From contig NZ_CP140772.1 in NCBI RefSeq assembly GCF_037893185.1, forward strand, positions 6,572,001 through 6,636,000: a DNA stretch of 64,000 bases. The letters are read 5' to 3'. Position 1 is the first letter of the stretch. Every line of letters starts with the position of its first letter. The translations under genes and the position numbers were made by a program. The notes beneath the pieces are model-generated. The model did no database searches, had not been told where the DNA came from, and saw only the letters and a program-made list of their open reading frames with translations. Positions 1 to 8,909 of this stretch are shown in pieces. This DNA comes from Chitinophaga sp. 180180018-3 (lineage in GTDB: Bacteria; Bacteroidota; Bacteroidia; Chitinophagales; Chitinophagaceae).

Positions 1-2
1 TG

Positions 3-494
3 ATCCTCGATCTGATGATTCACGACATCGACATTGTGCTGAGCATCGTAAAATCAACGGTAAGCCGCATTTCTGCCAGTGGCGTTGCCGTAATGAGCGA
101 TACCCCGGATATTGCCAACGTAAGAATCGAATTCCATAACGGCTGCGTCGCTAATCTGACCTCCAGCCGCATCTCCCTGAAGAAAATGCGTAAAATGCGC
201 CTTTTCCAGAAAGATGCCTATATCGGAATCGATTTCCTCGACAAGAAAACCGAGATCATTAAACTCAAAACACCGGAAGACGAAGGACTTTTCACACTGG
301 ACATCGAAACCAACAGCGGGAAGAAAACCATCGCCATCGATAATCCGGAAATCAAACAGTCGAACGCGATACGAATGGAACTGGAAATGTTCCGCGACAG
401 CATCCTGCAAAACAAACCAGTGGCGGTAAACGCCATCGACGGCTTGCAGGCGATGGATGTAGCGCATCAGATTTTAGCGAAGATGAAAAATTAA
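3..494 (+). CDS. Gfo/Idh/MocA-family oxidoreductase, 3' part only
   Basis: The reading frame is open to the left edge of the window, so the first visible ATG at 15 is internal and only the last 163 residues are seen. The visible part begins with a DLMIHDID motif, which in Gfo/Idh/MocA dehydrogenases lies at the junction of the NAD(P)-binding Rossmann domain and the beta-sheet C-terminal domain and carries the catalytic His. The rest fits that C-terminal domain. The family oxidises or reduces sugars and sugar nucleotides with NAD(P); the substrate cannot be read from this fragment. The stop codon at 492-494 lies inside the left arm of a long inverted repeat, and the gene converges on ispD. Confidence 0.8.
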   Translation: MLDLMIHDIDIVLSIVKSTVSRISASGVAVMSDTPDIANVRIEFHNGCVANLTSSRISLKKMRKMRLFQKDAYIGIDFLDKKTEIIKLKTPEDEGLFTLDIETNSGKKTIAIDNPEIKQSNAIRMELEMFRDSILQNKPVAVNAIDGLQAMDVAHQILAKMKN

Positions 495-595
495 GAATTA
501 GGAGTTACGAAATAACCCGAAGACCTTAGCGAGTAACAGAATAATATCATTACTCGCTAAGGTCTTCGGGTTATTTCGTAATTCCTAATTCTTAA
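491..595. repeat. Intergenic long inverted repeat, element A
   Basis: Arms at 491-536 and 550-595 are 46 bp long with one mismatch and a 13-nt loop. The inner part of the stem is GAAGACCTTAGCG pairing with CGCTAAGGTCTTC; the outer part is AT-rich (TTAAGAATTA). It lies between the convergent oxidoreductase and ispD genes and contains both of their stop codons. As RNA from either strand it would form a very stable hairpin, so bidirectional termination or 3'-end protection is a reasonable inference. Related elements lie near 1.3, 5.7, 62.1 and 63.9 kb. Confidence 0.9.
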
Positions 596-1265
596 TTTCT
601 CTCACCAGCGTTTCCGCAATGATAAAATCCACCGGCTTTGTAATCTTGATATTTGCTTCTTCACCCGGTATCAGATGTACAGGATGTCCCAGCCGTTCCA
701 CCACAGTTGCCTCATCAGTAAACAGCGGGTCGTAAGGCAGTTCAAATGCAGGCAGGATCAGGTCGGAAAGGAATGTCTGCGGAGTTTGGATGATGCGGTA
801 ATGATCCCGGTTCACCGCAATATTCCCGGCGTTAGTTATCTCCCTTATACTATCTTTCATTTCTATCACCGGAATAGCACTTCCGTGATGTATTGCACCC
901 TCATAACAGGAACGCACCAACGCAGGAGACACCAGCGGCCGTACACCGTCATGTACAAACACTACAGCCGGGCCTTTCACTTCCTGCAATCCATTTTTCA
1001 CTGAATGAAAACGCGTTTCTCCACCCTTCACAAAAGTCAGGGCTGGTGGCTGCTCAAAGTAAGTCAACAACTGATTCGCAAATGTAAAATGGGCTTCAGG
1101 AAGCACCAGCACAATCTCCATATCAGGAAATGATGCCGCAAAAGCTGCGATAGTATGGTATAGGACCGGTTTACCGGCCAAAGGCATAAATTGCTTGGGT
1201 ACAGCACTTTGCATACGGGTGCCGGAACCTCCGGCAACGATGATGGCAACTTTTCGGTATTCCAT
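585..1265 (-). CDS. ispD: 2-C-methyl-D-erythritol 4-phosphate cytidylyltransferase
   Basis: IspD transfers CMP from CTP to 2-C-methyl-D-erythritol 4-phosphate, the third step of the MEP isoprenoid pathway, in the cytoplasm. The 226-residue protein has the usual family length. It starts with the nucleotidyltransferase loop AGGSGTRM (about residues 11-18), followed by PKQF (about 23-26), and later has HDGVRP, the characteristic IspD substrate/metal region. The ATG at 1265 is the natural start, just upstream of the glycine-rich loop. The last codons (EIKN and stop) lie in the right arm of inverted repeat A. It is codirectional with queA but separated from it by inverted repeat B, so the two are probably separate transcripts. 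Confidence 0.95.
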   Translation of the reverse strand: MEYRKVAIIVAGGSGTRMQSAVPKQFMPLAGKPVLYHTIAAFAASFPDMEIVLVLPEAHFTFANQLLTYFEQPPALTFVKGGETRFHSVKNGLQEVKGPAVVFVHDGVRPLVSPALVRSCYEGAIHHGSAIPVIEMKDSIREITNAGNIAVNRDHYRIIQTPQTFLSDLILPAFELPYDPLFTDEATVVERLGHPVHLIPGEEANIKITKPVDFIIAETLVREIKN

Positions 1266-1281
1266 GTTGATGGAATTACGA

Positions 1282-1384
1282 ATTAAGAATTACCAATTAC
1301 AAATAAAGCGAAGATCATAGCGAATGAATATTAACAATCTTTCCGCTAAGGTCTTCGCTTTATTTGTAATTGGTAATTCTTAAT
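1282..1384. repeat. Intergenic long inverted repeat, element B
   Basis: Arms at 1282-1322 and 1344-1384 are 41 bp with two mismatches and a 21-nt loop. The core is GAAGATCATAGCG on the left and CGCTAAGGTCTTC on the right; the outer arms (ATTAAGAATTACCAATTAC) differ from those of element A. It sits just downstream of the queA stop codon and upstream of ispD, both on the minus strand. Confidence 0.88.
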
Positions 1385-1390
1385 TCTTAA

Positions 1391-2440
1391 TTAGATAATC
1401 AGCATCGCGTCTCCATAGCTGAAGAAACGATATTTCTCCTTAATGGCCTGTTGATACGCTTCCATGATCAGATCATAACCGGCAAAAGCACAGGTCATGA
1501 TCAGCAAACTGGTTTTAGGCAGATGGAAGTTGGTCACCAATGCATTAGGAATAGCAAAATCGTAAGGTGGGTGAATGAAGGTATTAGTCCATCCCTCTGC
1601 TGCTTTCAGATGATTCTGCGCAGTCACAGACGATTCTACCGCTCTTACGGAAGTAGTACCGATTGCACAGATCTTGCGGTTCTCTTCTTTCGCCTTGTTC
1701 ACTACCTTTACTGCATGTTCTTCGATGTGGAAATATTCCGCATCCATTTTATGCTTGCTCAGGTCTTCCACCTCAATCGGGCGGAAAGTACCCAAACCTG
1801 TATGCAGGGTTACCTCTGCAAACTTAACACCCTTGATCTCCAAACGCTTGATTAACTCGCGGCTGAAGTGCAAACCTGCTGTAGGTGCTGCTACCGCACC
1901 TTCGTATTTGGCATATACGGTCTGATAACGCTCTTTATCCTCTTCTTCAGGCTTACGTTTAATATACTTGGGCAACGGGGTTTCTCCCAGCTGGTCCAGT
2001 ACCTGCTTAAACTCATCATCGTTACCTTCAAATAAGAAACGGATAGTACGGCCACGGGAAGTAGTATTGTCTATTACTTCCGCCACCAGCGTTTCATCGT
2101 CACCAAAATACAGCTTATTGCCCACACGGATCTTACGGGCAGGATCAACAATAACATCCCACAAACGGTTTTGCTTGTTCAACTCACGCAGCAGGAATAC
2201 CTCAATTTTTGCCCCTGTTTTCTCCTTACGGCCATACAACCTCGCCGGAAATACCTTGGTATTGTTCACAATCATAACATCCTTGTCGTTGAAATAACCC
2301 AGGATATCCTTGAAAACCTTGTGCTCAATTTTTCCGGTATTACGGTGAACCACCATTAAACGGGACTCATCTCTTGTCTTGCTTGGGTGCTGTGCGATCA
2401 GATTTAAGGGAAGATCGAATTTGAACTGTGATAGTTTCAT
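1391..2440 (-). CDS. queA: S-adenosylmethionine:tRNA ribosyltransferase-isomerase
   Basis: QueA transfers the ribosyl moiety of SAM to preQ1-modified tRNA to make epoxyqueuosine, the penultimate step of queuosine synthesis at wobble position 34. The 349-residue protein matches the family in length and along its whole sequence: the N-terminal [23 protein letters not shown], with the typical FDLP and RD(E)SRL motifs, the central [13 protein letters not shown] segment, and [12 protein letters not shown]. The C-terminal [15 protein letters not shown] is also diagnostic. The ATG at 2440 is preceded by a good TAnnTTTG promoter element at 2471-2479 on the minus strand. Confidence 0.97.
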   Translation of the reverse strand: MKLSQFKFDLPLNLIAQHPSKTRDESRLMVVHRNTGKIEHKVFKDILGYFNDKDVMIVNNTKVFPARLYGRKEKTGAKIEVFLLRELNKQNRLWDVIVDPARKIRVGNKLYFGDDETLVAEVIDNTTSRGRTIRFLFEGNDDEFKQVLDQLGETPLPKYIKRKPEEEDKERYQTVYAKYEGAVAAPTAGLHFSRELIKRLEIKGVKFAEVTLHTGLGTFRPIEVEDLSKHKMDAEYFHIEEHAVKVVNKAKEENRKICAIGTTSVRAVESSVTAQNHLKAAEGWTNTFIHPPYDFAIPNALVTNFHLPKTSLLIMTCAFAGYDLIMEAYQQAIKEKYRFFSYGDAMLII

Positions 2441-2470
2441 ATTACGGTATGAATAAATTTTTTTAGAGGT

Positions 2471-2504
2471 GCAAAGTTATCGATTATTATCAATATCTTC
2501 AAAA
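2471..2504 (-). promoter_or_regulatory. Bacteroidota-type promoter of queA
   Basis: Read on the minus strand, TAACTTTGC (2479-2471) matches the -7 consensus TAnnTTTG, with a TTTTG at about 2504-2500 some 20 bp upstream as the -33 element. Transcription would start about 25 nt before the queA ATG. Confidence 0.6.
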
Positions 2505-2540
2505 TATGAATATTATTAATAATAATCAATTATTTACATA

Positions 2541-4286
2541 TTACATTCCTTTAGGTATGGCAGAAATCAGCTGTTGGGTATAGGCATTCTGCGGATGATG
2601 ATATATTTCATCGGCCGGGCCCTGTTCCACGATGCGCCCCTTTTGCATCACCATCATCCGGTCACTGATAAAACGCACTACTGAAAGGTCGTGCGAGATA
2701 AAGATGCTGGTAAATCCCAGCTCCTCCCTCAGACGTATCAGCAAATTCAGCACCTGTGCCTGTACACTCACATCCAAAGCGGCTACCGATTCATCACAGA
2801 TGATGAAAGACGGCTCCACTGCCAGTGCACGGGCGATCACCACCCTTTGCCGCTGCCCTCCGGAAAACTCGTGGGGATAACGGTGATAATGACTGGGCTG
2901 CAGGTTCACTTTTTCCAGCAATTCCAGCACTTTTTGCTGCTGCATCCGCTCGGTTCCATGCAACCCATGCACCTGCATCGGCTCCAATATTGCTGCGCCG
3001 ATCGTTTTCCTCGGATTCAGCGAAGCATACGGATCCTGGAAGATCAGCTGCATGTCTTTCCTCAACTCACGCATGCCGGATGCTGACAAACTTCTTATAT
3101 CCTGCCCTTTATAAACAATACTTCCGCCTGTTGGTTCTATCAACCGCAATAAAGATCTTCCCAGGGTGGTTTTACCACATCCCGATTCCCCTACCAAGCC
3201 AAGTGTTTCCCCTGAGCGTACCGAAAAACTCACATCATCTACAGCTTTGGCCCATTTTATTACTTTGCCGGTAATACTCCTTTTCACCGGAAACCAGGTG
3301 CGGAGTCCTTCTACTTCCAGTAGTGGCGGAGCCGCCAGCAATTGCTGTCTTCGTTGCTCCAGGCCTGCATCCGGAATGATCAGGGATTGGAGTACCTCAC
3401 TGATAGCACCGGCTTTTTCGTATATCTGTCCATGTGAGTCTGTTTCCATGAAGTCGCCGATCACCGGTAATCTTACCAAACGCTTATTCAATGGAGGGCG
3501 ACAGGCCAGCAGGCCTTTCGTGTAAGGATGTTGCGGATTTCGAAACACCTCTCCTACCTGTCCTTCTTCCACAATATTCCCCTTATACATTACCACTACC
3601 CTGTCGGCCACTTCTGCTACCACTCCCAGGTCGTGCGTAATAAAGATCACGCTCATATTCATCTGTTGCTGCAGCTCCCTTAACAGCTCTAATATTGCCT
3701 TCTGAACAGTTACATCCAATGCGGTAGTAGGTTCATCTGCAATGAGCAGGTGCGGGCGGCAGGAGATGGCCATCGCAATCATTACCCGTTGTTTCTGACC
3801 ACCGGAAAGTTCATGCGGATAGCGGCCCATGATAGTTGCAGGGTCCGGGAGTTTCACCTGTTCAAACAAATCCCTGACCTGTTCCCTGGCGGTTGACCGG
3901 GGAACCCGCTGATGCAGGCAAATAGCCTCCATCACCTGATCTCCGCAGGTGTGCAGCGGATTCAGGGCAGTCATGGGTTCCTGAAAAATCATTGCTATTT
4001 CATTGCCGCGGTAGCTACGCATCGTAGCATCCGACAGCTGCAGAAGGTTAACGGGCTGGTCTGCCGCTTCATAAAGTATGCGGCCGCCGGAAATGATGCC
4101 AGGCAGTTCAATTAGCCGCATCAGGGACAGTGCGGTTACTGACTTACCGGATCCTGATTCCCCTACTACGCCCACCACTTCTCCCTTGCTAATGGCAAGG
4201 GAAATATGGTTTACAGCCGTTGTTGATGTTTCACCGGACTGGAAAGTAACCTCCAGGTCCTGTATCTCTACCCGCGTGGAATGCAT
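2541..4286 (-). CDS. ABC transporter with two fused ATP-binding domains (peptide-type, DppD-DppF-like)
   Basis: This cytoplasmic protein joins two ATP-binding domains in one chain, as in the oligopeptide/dipeptide or glutathione (GsiA) importers. Domain 1 has Walker A GESGSGKS, signature LSGGQKQR and Walker B LLIADEP. Domain 2 has [16 protein letters not shown] and FIICDES, where the usual DEP is DES but the catalytic Glu remains. Each domain ends with the oligopeptide-ABC C-terminal extension (HPYTKGLL and NAYTQQLI). The frame opens with a TTG at 4304, but the ATG at 4286, giving 581 residues, is a more natural start. It follows the AMP nucleosidase-type gene closely and is probably cotranscribed. 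No permease or binding-protein gene is nearby, so the partners must be elsewhere. Confidence 0.9.
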   Translation of the reverse strand: MHSTRVEIQDLEVTFQSGETSTTAVNHISLAISKGEVVGVVGESGSGKSVTALSLMRLIELPGIISGGRILYEAADQPVNLLQLSDATMRSYRGNEIAMIFQEPMTALNPLHTCGDQVMEAICLHQRVPRSTAREQVRDLFEQVKLPDPATIMGRYPHELSGGQKQRVMIAMAISCRPHLLIADEPTTALDVTVQKAILELLRELQQQMNMSVIFITHDLGVVAEVADRVVVMYKGNIVEEGQVGEVFRNPQHPYTKGLLACRPPLNKRLVRLPVIGDFMETDSHGQIYEKAGAISEVLQSLIIPDAGLEQRRQQLLAAPPLLEVEGLRTWFPVKRSITGKVIKWAKAVDDVSFSVRSGETLGLVGESGCGKTTLGRSLLRLIEPTGGSIVYKGQDIRSLSASGMRELRKDMQLIFQDPYASLNPRKTIGAAILEPMQVHGLHGTERMQQQKVLELLEKVNLQPSHYHRYPHEFSGGQRQRVVIARALAVEPSFIICDESVAALDVSVQAQVLNLLIRLREELGFTSIFISHDLSVVRFISDRMMVMQKGRIVEQGPADEIYHHPQNAYTQQLISAIPKGM

Positions 4287-4306
4287 AACGGGAAGATACA
4301 ACAATT

Positions 4307-5077
4307 CTAAAAACGCAGATGCTTTACCGTCTGGTGGCTTTCAATCAATTTCTGAAGCGAATCTATCCCTACCTTGAGGTGGCGTTCAACAAACTTATTG
4401 GTCACCTTTTTGTCGCTTTCTTCCGTTTTTACCCCTTCCGGCACCATTGGCTGATCAGACACCAGCAGTAACGCTCCGGTGGGTATCTTGTTATAAAAAC
4501 CTACGGAAAAAATGGTGGCTGTTTCCATATCCACGGCCATCGCCCTTACTTTCTCCAGATATTGTTTAAAGTCGGCATCATGTTCCCAAACCCGGCGGTT
4601 GGTGGTATAACAGGTACCTGTCCAGTAATCAAACCCGGAATCGCGGATGGTGGTGGAAATCGCTTTTTGCAGGGCAAACGCGGGCAACGCAGGTACCTCG
4701 GGGGGGAAATAGTCGTTACTGGTACCTTCTCCCCGTATCGCGGCAATAGGCAGTATCAGGTCACCAATGTTGTTCTTCTTTTTAAGTCCACCGCATTTCC
4801 CGAGAAACAGTACCGCTTTTGGAGAAACCGCCGATAAAAGATCCATTACTGTTGCGGCTCCCGGGCTTCCCATACCAAAATTAATGATGGTGATGTCTCC
4901 GGCCGTAGCGCACTGCATTGGTCTTCCGGCACCAACAATATCAACGCCGTTCCATTCGGCAAACATAGTCACATAGTTACTGAAATTGGTGAGGAGAATG
5001 TGGGAACCAAAATTTTCGAGTTTCTCACCAGTGTAGCGGGGCAGCCAATTAGCTACAATTTCTTCTTTTGTCTTCAT
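4307..5077 (-). CDS. AMP nucleosidase / nucleoside phosphorylase-family protein
   Basis: The 256-residue protein belongs to the purine nucleoside phosphorylase/AMP nucleosidase superfamily, which cleaves the N-glycosidic bond of nucleotides or nucleosides. Visible family features are the glycine-rich GMGSPGAATVMDLL, the FLGKCGGLK stretch, the AVDMETATIF motif with the substrate-binding Met-Glu, and LLVSDQPMVPEGVKT with the catalytic Asp. Bacteroidota proteins of this length are usually called AMP nucleosidase; they lack the N-terminal domain of the enterobacterial Amn (about 480 residues), so AMP as substrate is inferred from homology. It has its own promoter at 5091-5099 and leads a likely operon with the ABC ATPase. 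Confidence 0.85.
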   Translation of the reverse strand: MKTKEEIVANWLPRYTGEKLENFGSHILLTNFSNYVTMFAEWNGVDIVGAGRPMQCATAGDITIINFGMGSPGAATVMDLLSAVSPKAVLFLGKCGGLKKKNNIGDLILPIAAIRGEGTSNDYFPPEVPALPAFALQKAISTTIRDSGFDYWTGTCYTTNRRVWEHDADFKQYLEKVRAMAVDMETATIFSVGFYNKIPTGALLLVSDQPMVPEGVKTEESDKKVTNKFVERHLKVGIDSLQKLIESHQTVKHLRF

Positions 5078-5090
5078 AGCCTTTTGACAC

Positions 5091-5099
5091 GCAAATATA
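5091..5099 (-). promoter_or_regulatory. Bacteroidota-type -7 element for the AMP nucleosidase operon
   Basis: On the minus strand TATATTTGC matches TAnnTTTG and lies 13 nt before the ATG at 5077, so the 5' leader would be very short. Confidence 0.55.
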
Positions 5100-5169
5100 A
5101 GGTTTTGTTCGCTAACGACAATATTATGCTATTGTGACTATCTTCGTGCCGTACTAATTACAGTAACGC

Positions 5170-5622
5170 TTGATTACTATCAGCTTCCCCCCACCCGATT
5201 TTAGAATTACCCGTGATGGTGATAAAGAACTCATCTTCGACCGGTACCGGAAGAAGTATGTGGTCCTGACACCGGAAGAATGGGTCAGACAAAATTTCCT
5301 GAACTACCTGGTGAAGATCAGGGAGTACCCTGCATCTCTGATAGGGATTGAAAAGGAGATTTACCTGGGGGAGATGAAAAAAAGATATGACATCGTCATT
5401 TACAACCGCACCATGCATCCCTGGATGCTGATAGAATGCAAAGAAATGAACGTTCCACTCACCGAGCAAACCATGCAACAGGTGATCCGCTACAATATGG
5501 TTATTCCGGCTACTTATCTGGTCATCACAAACGGCACCAACACCTTTTGTGGCAGGTATATAGCTGAAGAAAAGAAATGGTTGTTTCTACGGGAAATACC
5601 CCTCTTTGGAATGAAGAATTAG
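5170..5622 (+). CDS. Small HsdR N-terminal-domain (PD-(D/E)XK-like) protein
   Basis: The 150-residue protein matches the type I restriction enzyme R N-terminal domain as a stand-alone protein. A PD-(D/E)XK nuclease-like pattern is visible: Glu61, Asp74 (RYDIVI), Glu89-Cys-Lys91 (IECKE) and the following QQVIRY. No helicase, methylase or specificity gene lies nearby, so this is not a restriction system; such free-standing copies are widespread in Bacteroidota and have no assigned role. An in-frame TAA at 5164-5166 rules out an upstream start, and the TTG at 5170 is the only start that keeps the N-terminal HSDR block. The stop codon touches the left arm of inverted repeat C, and the gene converges on glutamate dehydrogenase. 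Confidence 0.8.
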   Translation: MITISFPPPDFRITRDGDKELIFDRYRKKYVVLTPEEWVRQNFLNYLVKIREYPASLIGIEKEIYLGEMKKRYDIVIYNRTMHPWMLIECKEMNVPLTEQTMQQVIRYNMVIPATYLVITNGTNTFCGRYIAEEKKWLFLREIPLFGMKN

Positions 5623-5712
5623 GAATTGAGAATGAAGAAATAGCAGGAAGACCTTAGCGGATATAGTATCAATCGCTAAGGTCTTCCTGCTATTTTTTCA
5701 TTCTCAATTCCT
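5621..5712. repeat. Intergenic long inverted repeat, element C
   Basis: Arms at 5621-5659 and 5674-5712 are 39 bp with one mismatch and a 14-nt loop. The core GAAGACCTTAGCG/CGCTAAGGTCTTC is identical to that of element A, while the outer arms (AGGAATTGAGAATGAAG) are different. It lies between convergent genes and takes in part of the stop codon of the left one. Confidence 0.9.
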
Positions 5713-5717
5713 GATTA

Positions 5718-7136
5718 TCATGGGAAGATACCCAACTGTTCGTACGCAGCGCCCACTTTATCGATAGCCACTACATATGCTGCAGTACGCATATCATGAA
5801 TCAGTGGGTTGGCCATCATAACGTCGCGTACTTCGTGGAGGGCAGCGTGCATGGTTTCTTCCAGACCAGAGTACACCAGATCTACTTCATCGGCTCCGTG
5901 AGCAATGAATTTCCTTTCCTGATCGGATACTTTCTTACCAGTCAGCTCTTCGATGGTTTGCAGGATATGAATGTTCATATTCTCATCGAAACGTTTACCC
6001 AGACGACCGTAACGCACGTGGCTGAGATTCTTCAGCCATTCGAAGTAGGAAACGGTAACACCACCTGCATTGAGGAACATATCAGGCACTACGATCACGC
6101 CTTTTTTATTCAGGATCTCATCTGCTTCAGGTGTCAGCGGACCATTGGCGGCTTCACCAATGATTTTAGCCTTGATATTGGGTGCATTATGTTTATGGAT
6201 CACATTTTCCAGGGCAGCAGGTATCAGAATTTCGCAATCCAGCTCCAGCCCGTCTGTATTCTTGTTCAGGTTGCTGGCACCCGGGAAGTTCACAATAGAA
6301 CCGGTAGCTTTTTTGTGCATCAGCACCTCGTCGGGGTTCAGGCCATTTTCATTGTAGATAGCGCCGTCCCATTCGATCAGGCAGGTCACTTTGGCACCTG
6401 CTTCATGGAAATATTTCGCAGCATGATAGCCCACATTACCCATACCCTGCACAATCACACGTTTACCTTCGATACCTGTGGTCAGGCCCAGGCGGTCCAT
6501 ATCTTCCTTGATATTGCACAGTTCACGCAGGCCATAGAATACACCTAACCCCGTAGCTTCCGTGCGGCCGCGTACACCACCCTGCGAAACAGGTTTGCCG
6601 GTTACACAACCGTAACCATCTATTTCTCCCGGACGCAGACTCATGTATGTATCCAGGATCCAGCTCATTTCCCGTTCACCGGTTCCGTAATCAGGGGCAG
6701 GAACATCAGTACCAGGGCCAATAAAGTTTTTCTTTACCAGTTCAGCGGTATAACGGCGGGTAATGGCTTCCAGCTGGAATGGAGTATAATTGCGGGGATT
6801 GATTCTAATACCACCTTTTGCTCCGCCAAAGGGAACATTCACAATAGCACATTTGTAGGTCATCAGCGACGCCAGTGCCATCACTTCGTCCTGATTCACC
6901 TCATCGCTGAAGCGAATACCTCCCTTACAGGGAAGTTTATGATGGGAATGCTGTACACGGTAAGCCTCAATTACCTGTACTGAATCGCCTATTCTTACCG
7001 GGAACTTGATCTGGTAAACTGCATTGCAGGCTTTGATCTGCTCCAGGATACCCTTGTCCCATTTAGTGAATGCAGCTGCTTTGTCGAAGCTCTTTTCCAC
7101 ACTTTGGAAAAAGCTATAATGCTGATCTTGCGACAT
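5718..7136 (-). CDS. Glutamate dehydrogenase (Glu/Leu/Phe/Val dehydrogenase family)
   Basis: The enzyme interconverts glutamate and 2-oxoglutarate plus ammonia with NAD(P), linking carbon and nitrogen metabolism in the cytoplasm. At 472 residues it has the hexameric GDH length. Visible motifs are KGGIRFS, the active-site PFGGAKGGI with the catalytic Lys, GPGTDVPAPDYGT, and the Rossmann glycine motif VQGMGNVGYHAAK. The C-terminal PDMFLNAGGVTVSYFEW is typical of the family. Cofactor preference cannot be decided by eye. The ATG at 7136 is well placed. The gene is monocistronic, with inverted repeat C immediately downstream. Confidence 0.93.
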   Translation of the reverse strand: MSQDQHYSFFQSVEKSFDKAAAFTKWDKGILEQIKACNAVYQIKFPVRIGDSVQVIEAYRVQHSHHKLPCKGGIRFSDEVNQDEVMALASLMTYKCAIVNVPFGGAKGGIRINPRNYTPFQLEAITRRYTAELVKKNFIGPGTDVPAPDYGTGEREMSWILDTYMSLRPGEIDGYGCVTGKPVSQGGVRGRTEATGLGVFYGLRELCNIKEDMDRLGLTTGIEGKRVIVQGMGNVGYHAAKYFHEAGAKVTCLIEWDGAIYNENGLNPDEVLMHKKATGSIVNFPGASNLNKNTDGLELDCEILIPAALENVIHKHNAPNIKAKIIGEAANGPLTPEADEILNKKGVIVVPDMFLNAGGVTVSYFEWLKNLSHVRYGRLGKRFDENMNIHILQTIEELTGKKVSDQERKFIAHGADEVDLVYSGLEETMHAALHEVRDVMMANPLIHDMRTAAYVVAIDKVGAAYEQLGIFP

Positions 7137-7183
7137 AAATTATTGTTTTGGTATAACGATTAGATTTTAAATAGCTACTGCTG

Positions 7184-7423
7184 TCATTGGTGCTTCTCGC
7201 GCTCCTCCAGCTTGCTGATCTTCCTGTCGAGGCGGATAAGAAACAACACAATTCCGGTAAATATGATCACTAAAACGCCAACTATTACATAGATTTTATC
7301 ATTACTGCGGAAGAATTCATTAACCGGTCCCTTCTCCGTATTCTGCTGCTGTTGTGCATTGGCCAGCACTGATATCAATAGCAGGGCCAGGCTGAGGCAG
7401 AATGAAAACGCTTTGTTGATCAT
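7184..7423 (-). CDS. CcmD-like small membrane protein
   Basis: This 79-residue protein has a signal-like N-terminus ending in ANAQ, a Gln-rich stretch, one membrane helix (about residues 45-66, IYVIVGVLVIIFTGIVLFLI) and a charged coiled tail (LDRKISKLEEREK). It overlaps the stop of the upstream ccmC-like gene by four bases (ATGA), so the two are translationally coupled. Size, topology and position fit the CcmD role of tethering CcmC in heme export for cytochrome c maturation. The assignment rests mainly on context, because CcmD sequences are poorly conserved. Confidence 0.75.
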   Translation of the reverse strand: MINKAFSFCLSLALLLISVLANAQQQQNTEKGPVNEFFRSNDKIYVIVGVLVIIFTGIVLFLIRLDRKISKLEEREKHQ

Positions 7424-8082
7424 TTAAAAATATTTTTAAGCTGTAATTTTCTGTAACGTACCACCAGTGAAAATATCCAGATACTCAGCAGGGTCCAGCC
7501 TATGAAGGCAGGGTATAACACCGTTTTCATGGTGCCATCCGTATCTTTCGATGCAAACCCGGGAGTGGTGGCGCTTCCCGGATGGAGAGAATCAACCATG
7601 CGCGGGATGATATAGGTCAGCGGTATAAGTAATGCAAAAGCGAAGATGTTGAAAACTGCGGATATCCTTGCCCGTTTGTCGAGGTCATGAATAGACATGC
7701 GCAACACGAGGTAAGCCATATAAATCAGGATGGCAATGGCAGTACAGATCTGCTTTGGATCATCCGTCAGCGTTCCGCCCCAGGTATAAGTTGCCCAAAG
7801 AGAGCCTGTAGCAAATCCCAATACACCAAAAAAAGTTCCTACCCCTGCAGCGCTGGAGGCAATGATATCTTTCTTTAAATCGTATTTGGATAAGTAAAGG
7901 AGAGAGTTAACTACTGATATGGTAAACAACGTATACATGCATATCCACATCGGTACATGAAAGAACAATCCGCGTGATGATTGTCCGTTGGTTCCTATTA
8001 TAGGTATTTTAATAGTGAACCCGGCGATAATTACATATGTAAGCAGCACTACCGCTAATGCTTTCCACCAATGTCTGGCCAT
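7420..8082 (-). CDS. ccmC: Heme-handling cytochrome c biogenesis protein, CcmC/CcsA family
   Basis: This is a polytopic inner-membrane protein of 220 residues with about six hydrophobic helices. CcmC-type proteins present heme at the periplasmic face for delivery to CcmE and apocytochrome c. The tryptophan-rich segment SLWATYTWGGTLTDDPK (about residues 110-126) corresponds to the WWD heme-binding domain. A periplasmic His candidate lies in FFHVPMW near residue 40. It is followed by the coupled CcmD-like gene and preceded by a promoter at 8105-8113. ccmB lies just upstream on the same strand, but no ccmA, ccmE, ccmF or ccmH is in the window. Confidence 0.88.
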   Translation of the reverse strand: MARHWWKALAVVLLTYVIIAGFTIKIPIIGTNGQSSRGLFFHVPMWICMYTLFTISVVNSLLYLSKYDLKKDIIASSAAGVGTFFGVLGFATGSLWATYTWGGTLTDDPKQICTAIAILIYMAYLVLRMSIHDLDKRARISAVFNIFAFALLIPLTYIIPRMVDSLHPGSATTPGFASKDTDGTMKTVLYPAFIGWTLLSIWIFSLVVRYRKLQLKNIFK

Positions 8083-8104
8083 CTTTAATAGCTATATTCC
8101 GGGG

Positions 8105-8113
8105 GCAAACCTA
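8105..8113 (-). promoter_or_regulatory. Bacteroidota-type -7 element for ccmC
   Basis: TAGGTTTGC on the minus strand fits TAnnTTTG and lies 22 nt before the ccmC ATG. It suggests that ccmC-ccmD can be transcribed independently of ccmB, which ends 145 bp upstream. Confidence 0.5.
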
Positions 8114-8227
8114 CAGGTTTTAACGCTAATCACAAAGATTTTCGGGGATTTTAAGTTTATCCAACAGCAGTAAATGACCGTTAAATATCCTTCACAGAAC
8201 CAAGCCATTTATTTGACAAATCTTATG

Positions 8228-8890
8228 TTAGTCTTTCCACAGGAAGGGGAAAAGTACCATAGTCAGGGATACTACGAGAATATCCATCCCGCCGAGGAGC
8301 AGGAACATTTTGGGCAATTCGGGCTGGTATACCGTTACGAAAGCCGACAGGGAAATGTTCGCCAGCAGCATCAGGGCCGGCATGATCAACGGGAATCCCA
8401 TTACTGCCATCAGTGCGGCATTATGATTAGCCTGGGCTGCAATAGCGGCCAGCATGGTAAAGAGCAGCGACAGGCTGGTACCGCCCAATAGCACCATCCC
8501 GATAAAATAAGCAGGATGCAAAACCGGATTCCCTAGAAACGCGATGGCACATACCATAGCGATAAGGCTCATGAGGGTCATCAGGATAACATTGTAGATC
8601 AGTTTGGCAGCAATGAAACAACGCGGACTGACCAGCGAATAGAAATACAGCAGCCGCCCCCGGCTCTCCTGCATAAAGCTCTTTGCCACCGCATTAACGG
8701 CCACAAACAGCTGAATTACCCAGAATAGCGCGTTCCATGTCTTATCTTCCGGCTTCCCCATCATCAGGTTAATAACAAAAACCGTAGATATGATATAAAG
8801 CAATACCCCATAAAATGCGTATTGCTGACGCAATTCAAGCGTAAGATCCTTTTTCACAAGGGTATAAACCTGGTGGAGTGTTCGTTTCAT
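8228..8890 (-). CDS. ccmB: Heme exporter protein B (ABC-type permease CcmB)
   Basis: This is a 220-residue integral membrane protein with about six hydrophobic segments, resembling CcmB, the permease partner of CcmA/CcmC in cytochrome c maturation. The start LHQVYTLVKKDLTLELRQQYAF is typical of CcmB, which begins with a cytoplasmic helix and an LxxE(L/W)R motif. The frame extends to a TTG at 8899, but the ATG at 8890 is preferred because a -7 promoter element (8896-8904) overlaps the upstream codons. With that start the transcript would have almost no leader. No ccmA is adjacent. Confidence 0.88.
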   Translation of the reverse strand: MKRTLHQVYTLVKKDLTLELRQQYAFYGVLLYIISTVFVINLMMGKPEDKTWNALFWVIQLFVAVNAVAKSFMQESRGRLLYFYSLVSPRCFIAAKLIYNVILMTLMSLIAMVCAIAFLGNPVLHPAYFIGMVLLGGTSLSLLFTMLAAIAAQANHNAALMAVMGFPLIMPALMLLANISLSAFVTVYQPELPKMFLLLGGMDILVVSLTMVLFPFLWKD

Positions 8891-8895
8891 CGGCT

Positions 8896-8904
8896 GCAAA
8901 GATA
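8896..8904 (-). promoter_or_regulatory. Bacteroidota-type -7 element directly at the ccmB start
   Basis: TATCTTTGC on the minus strand matches TAnnTTTG and ends 6 nt before the ATG at 8890. If used, transcription would begin at or next to the start codon. Confidence 0.45.
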
Positions 8905-8909
8905 AAAGG

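Noticed and set aside
54..467. Long minus-strand frames inside genes, for example opposite the oxidoreductase, glutamate dehydrogenase (5796-6548) and accC (9240-9758)
   Set aside because: They lie entirely opposite well-supported genes and show no recognisable protein features.
491..595. Long inverted repeats read as insertion-sequence ends or a CRISPR-like array
   Set aside because: The arms are separated by only a loop of 13-21 nt with no transposase, and copies are dispersed, not in tandem with spacers.
5170..5622. Type I restriction system suggested by the HsdR_N domain
   Set aside because: Only the N-terminal domain is present and neither helicase, methylase nor specificity gene lies nearby.
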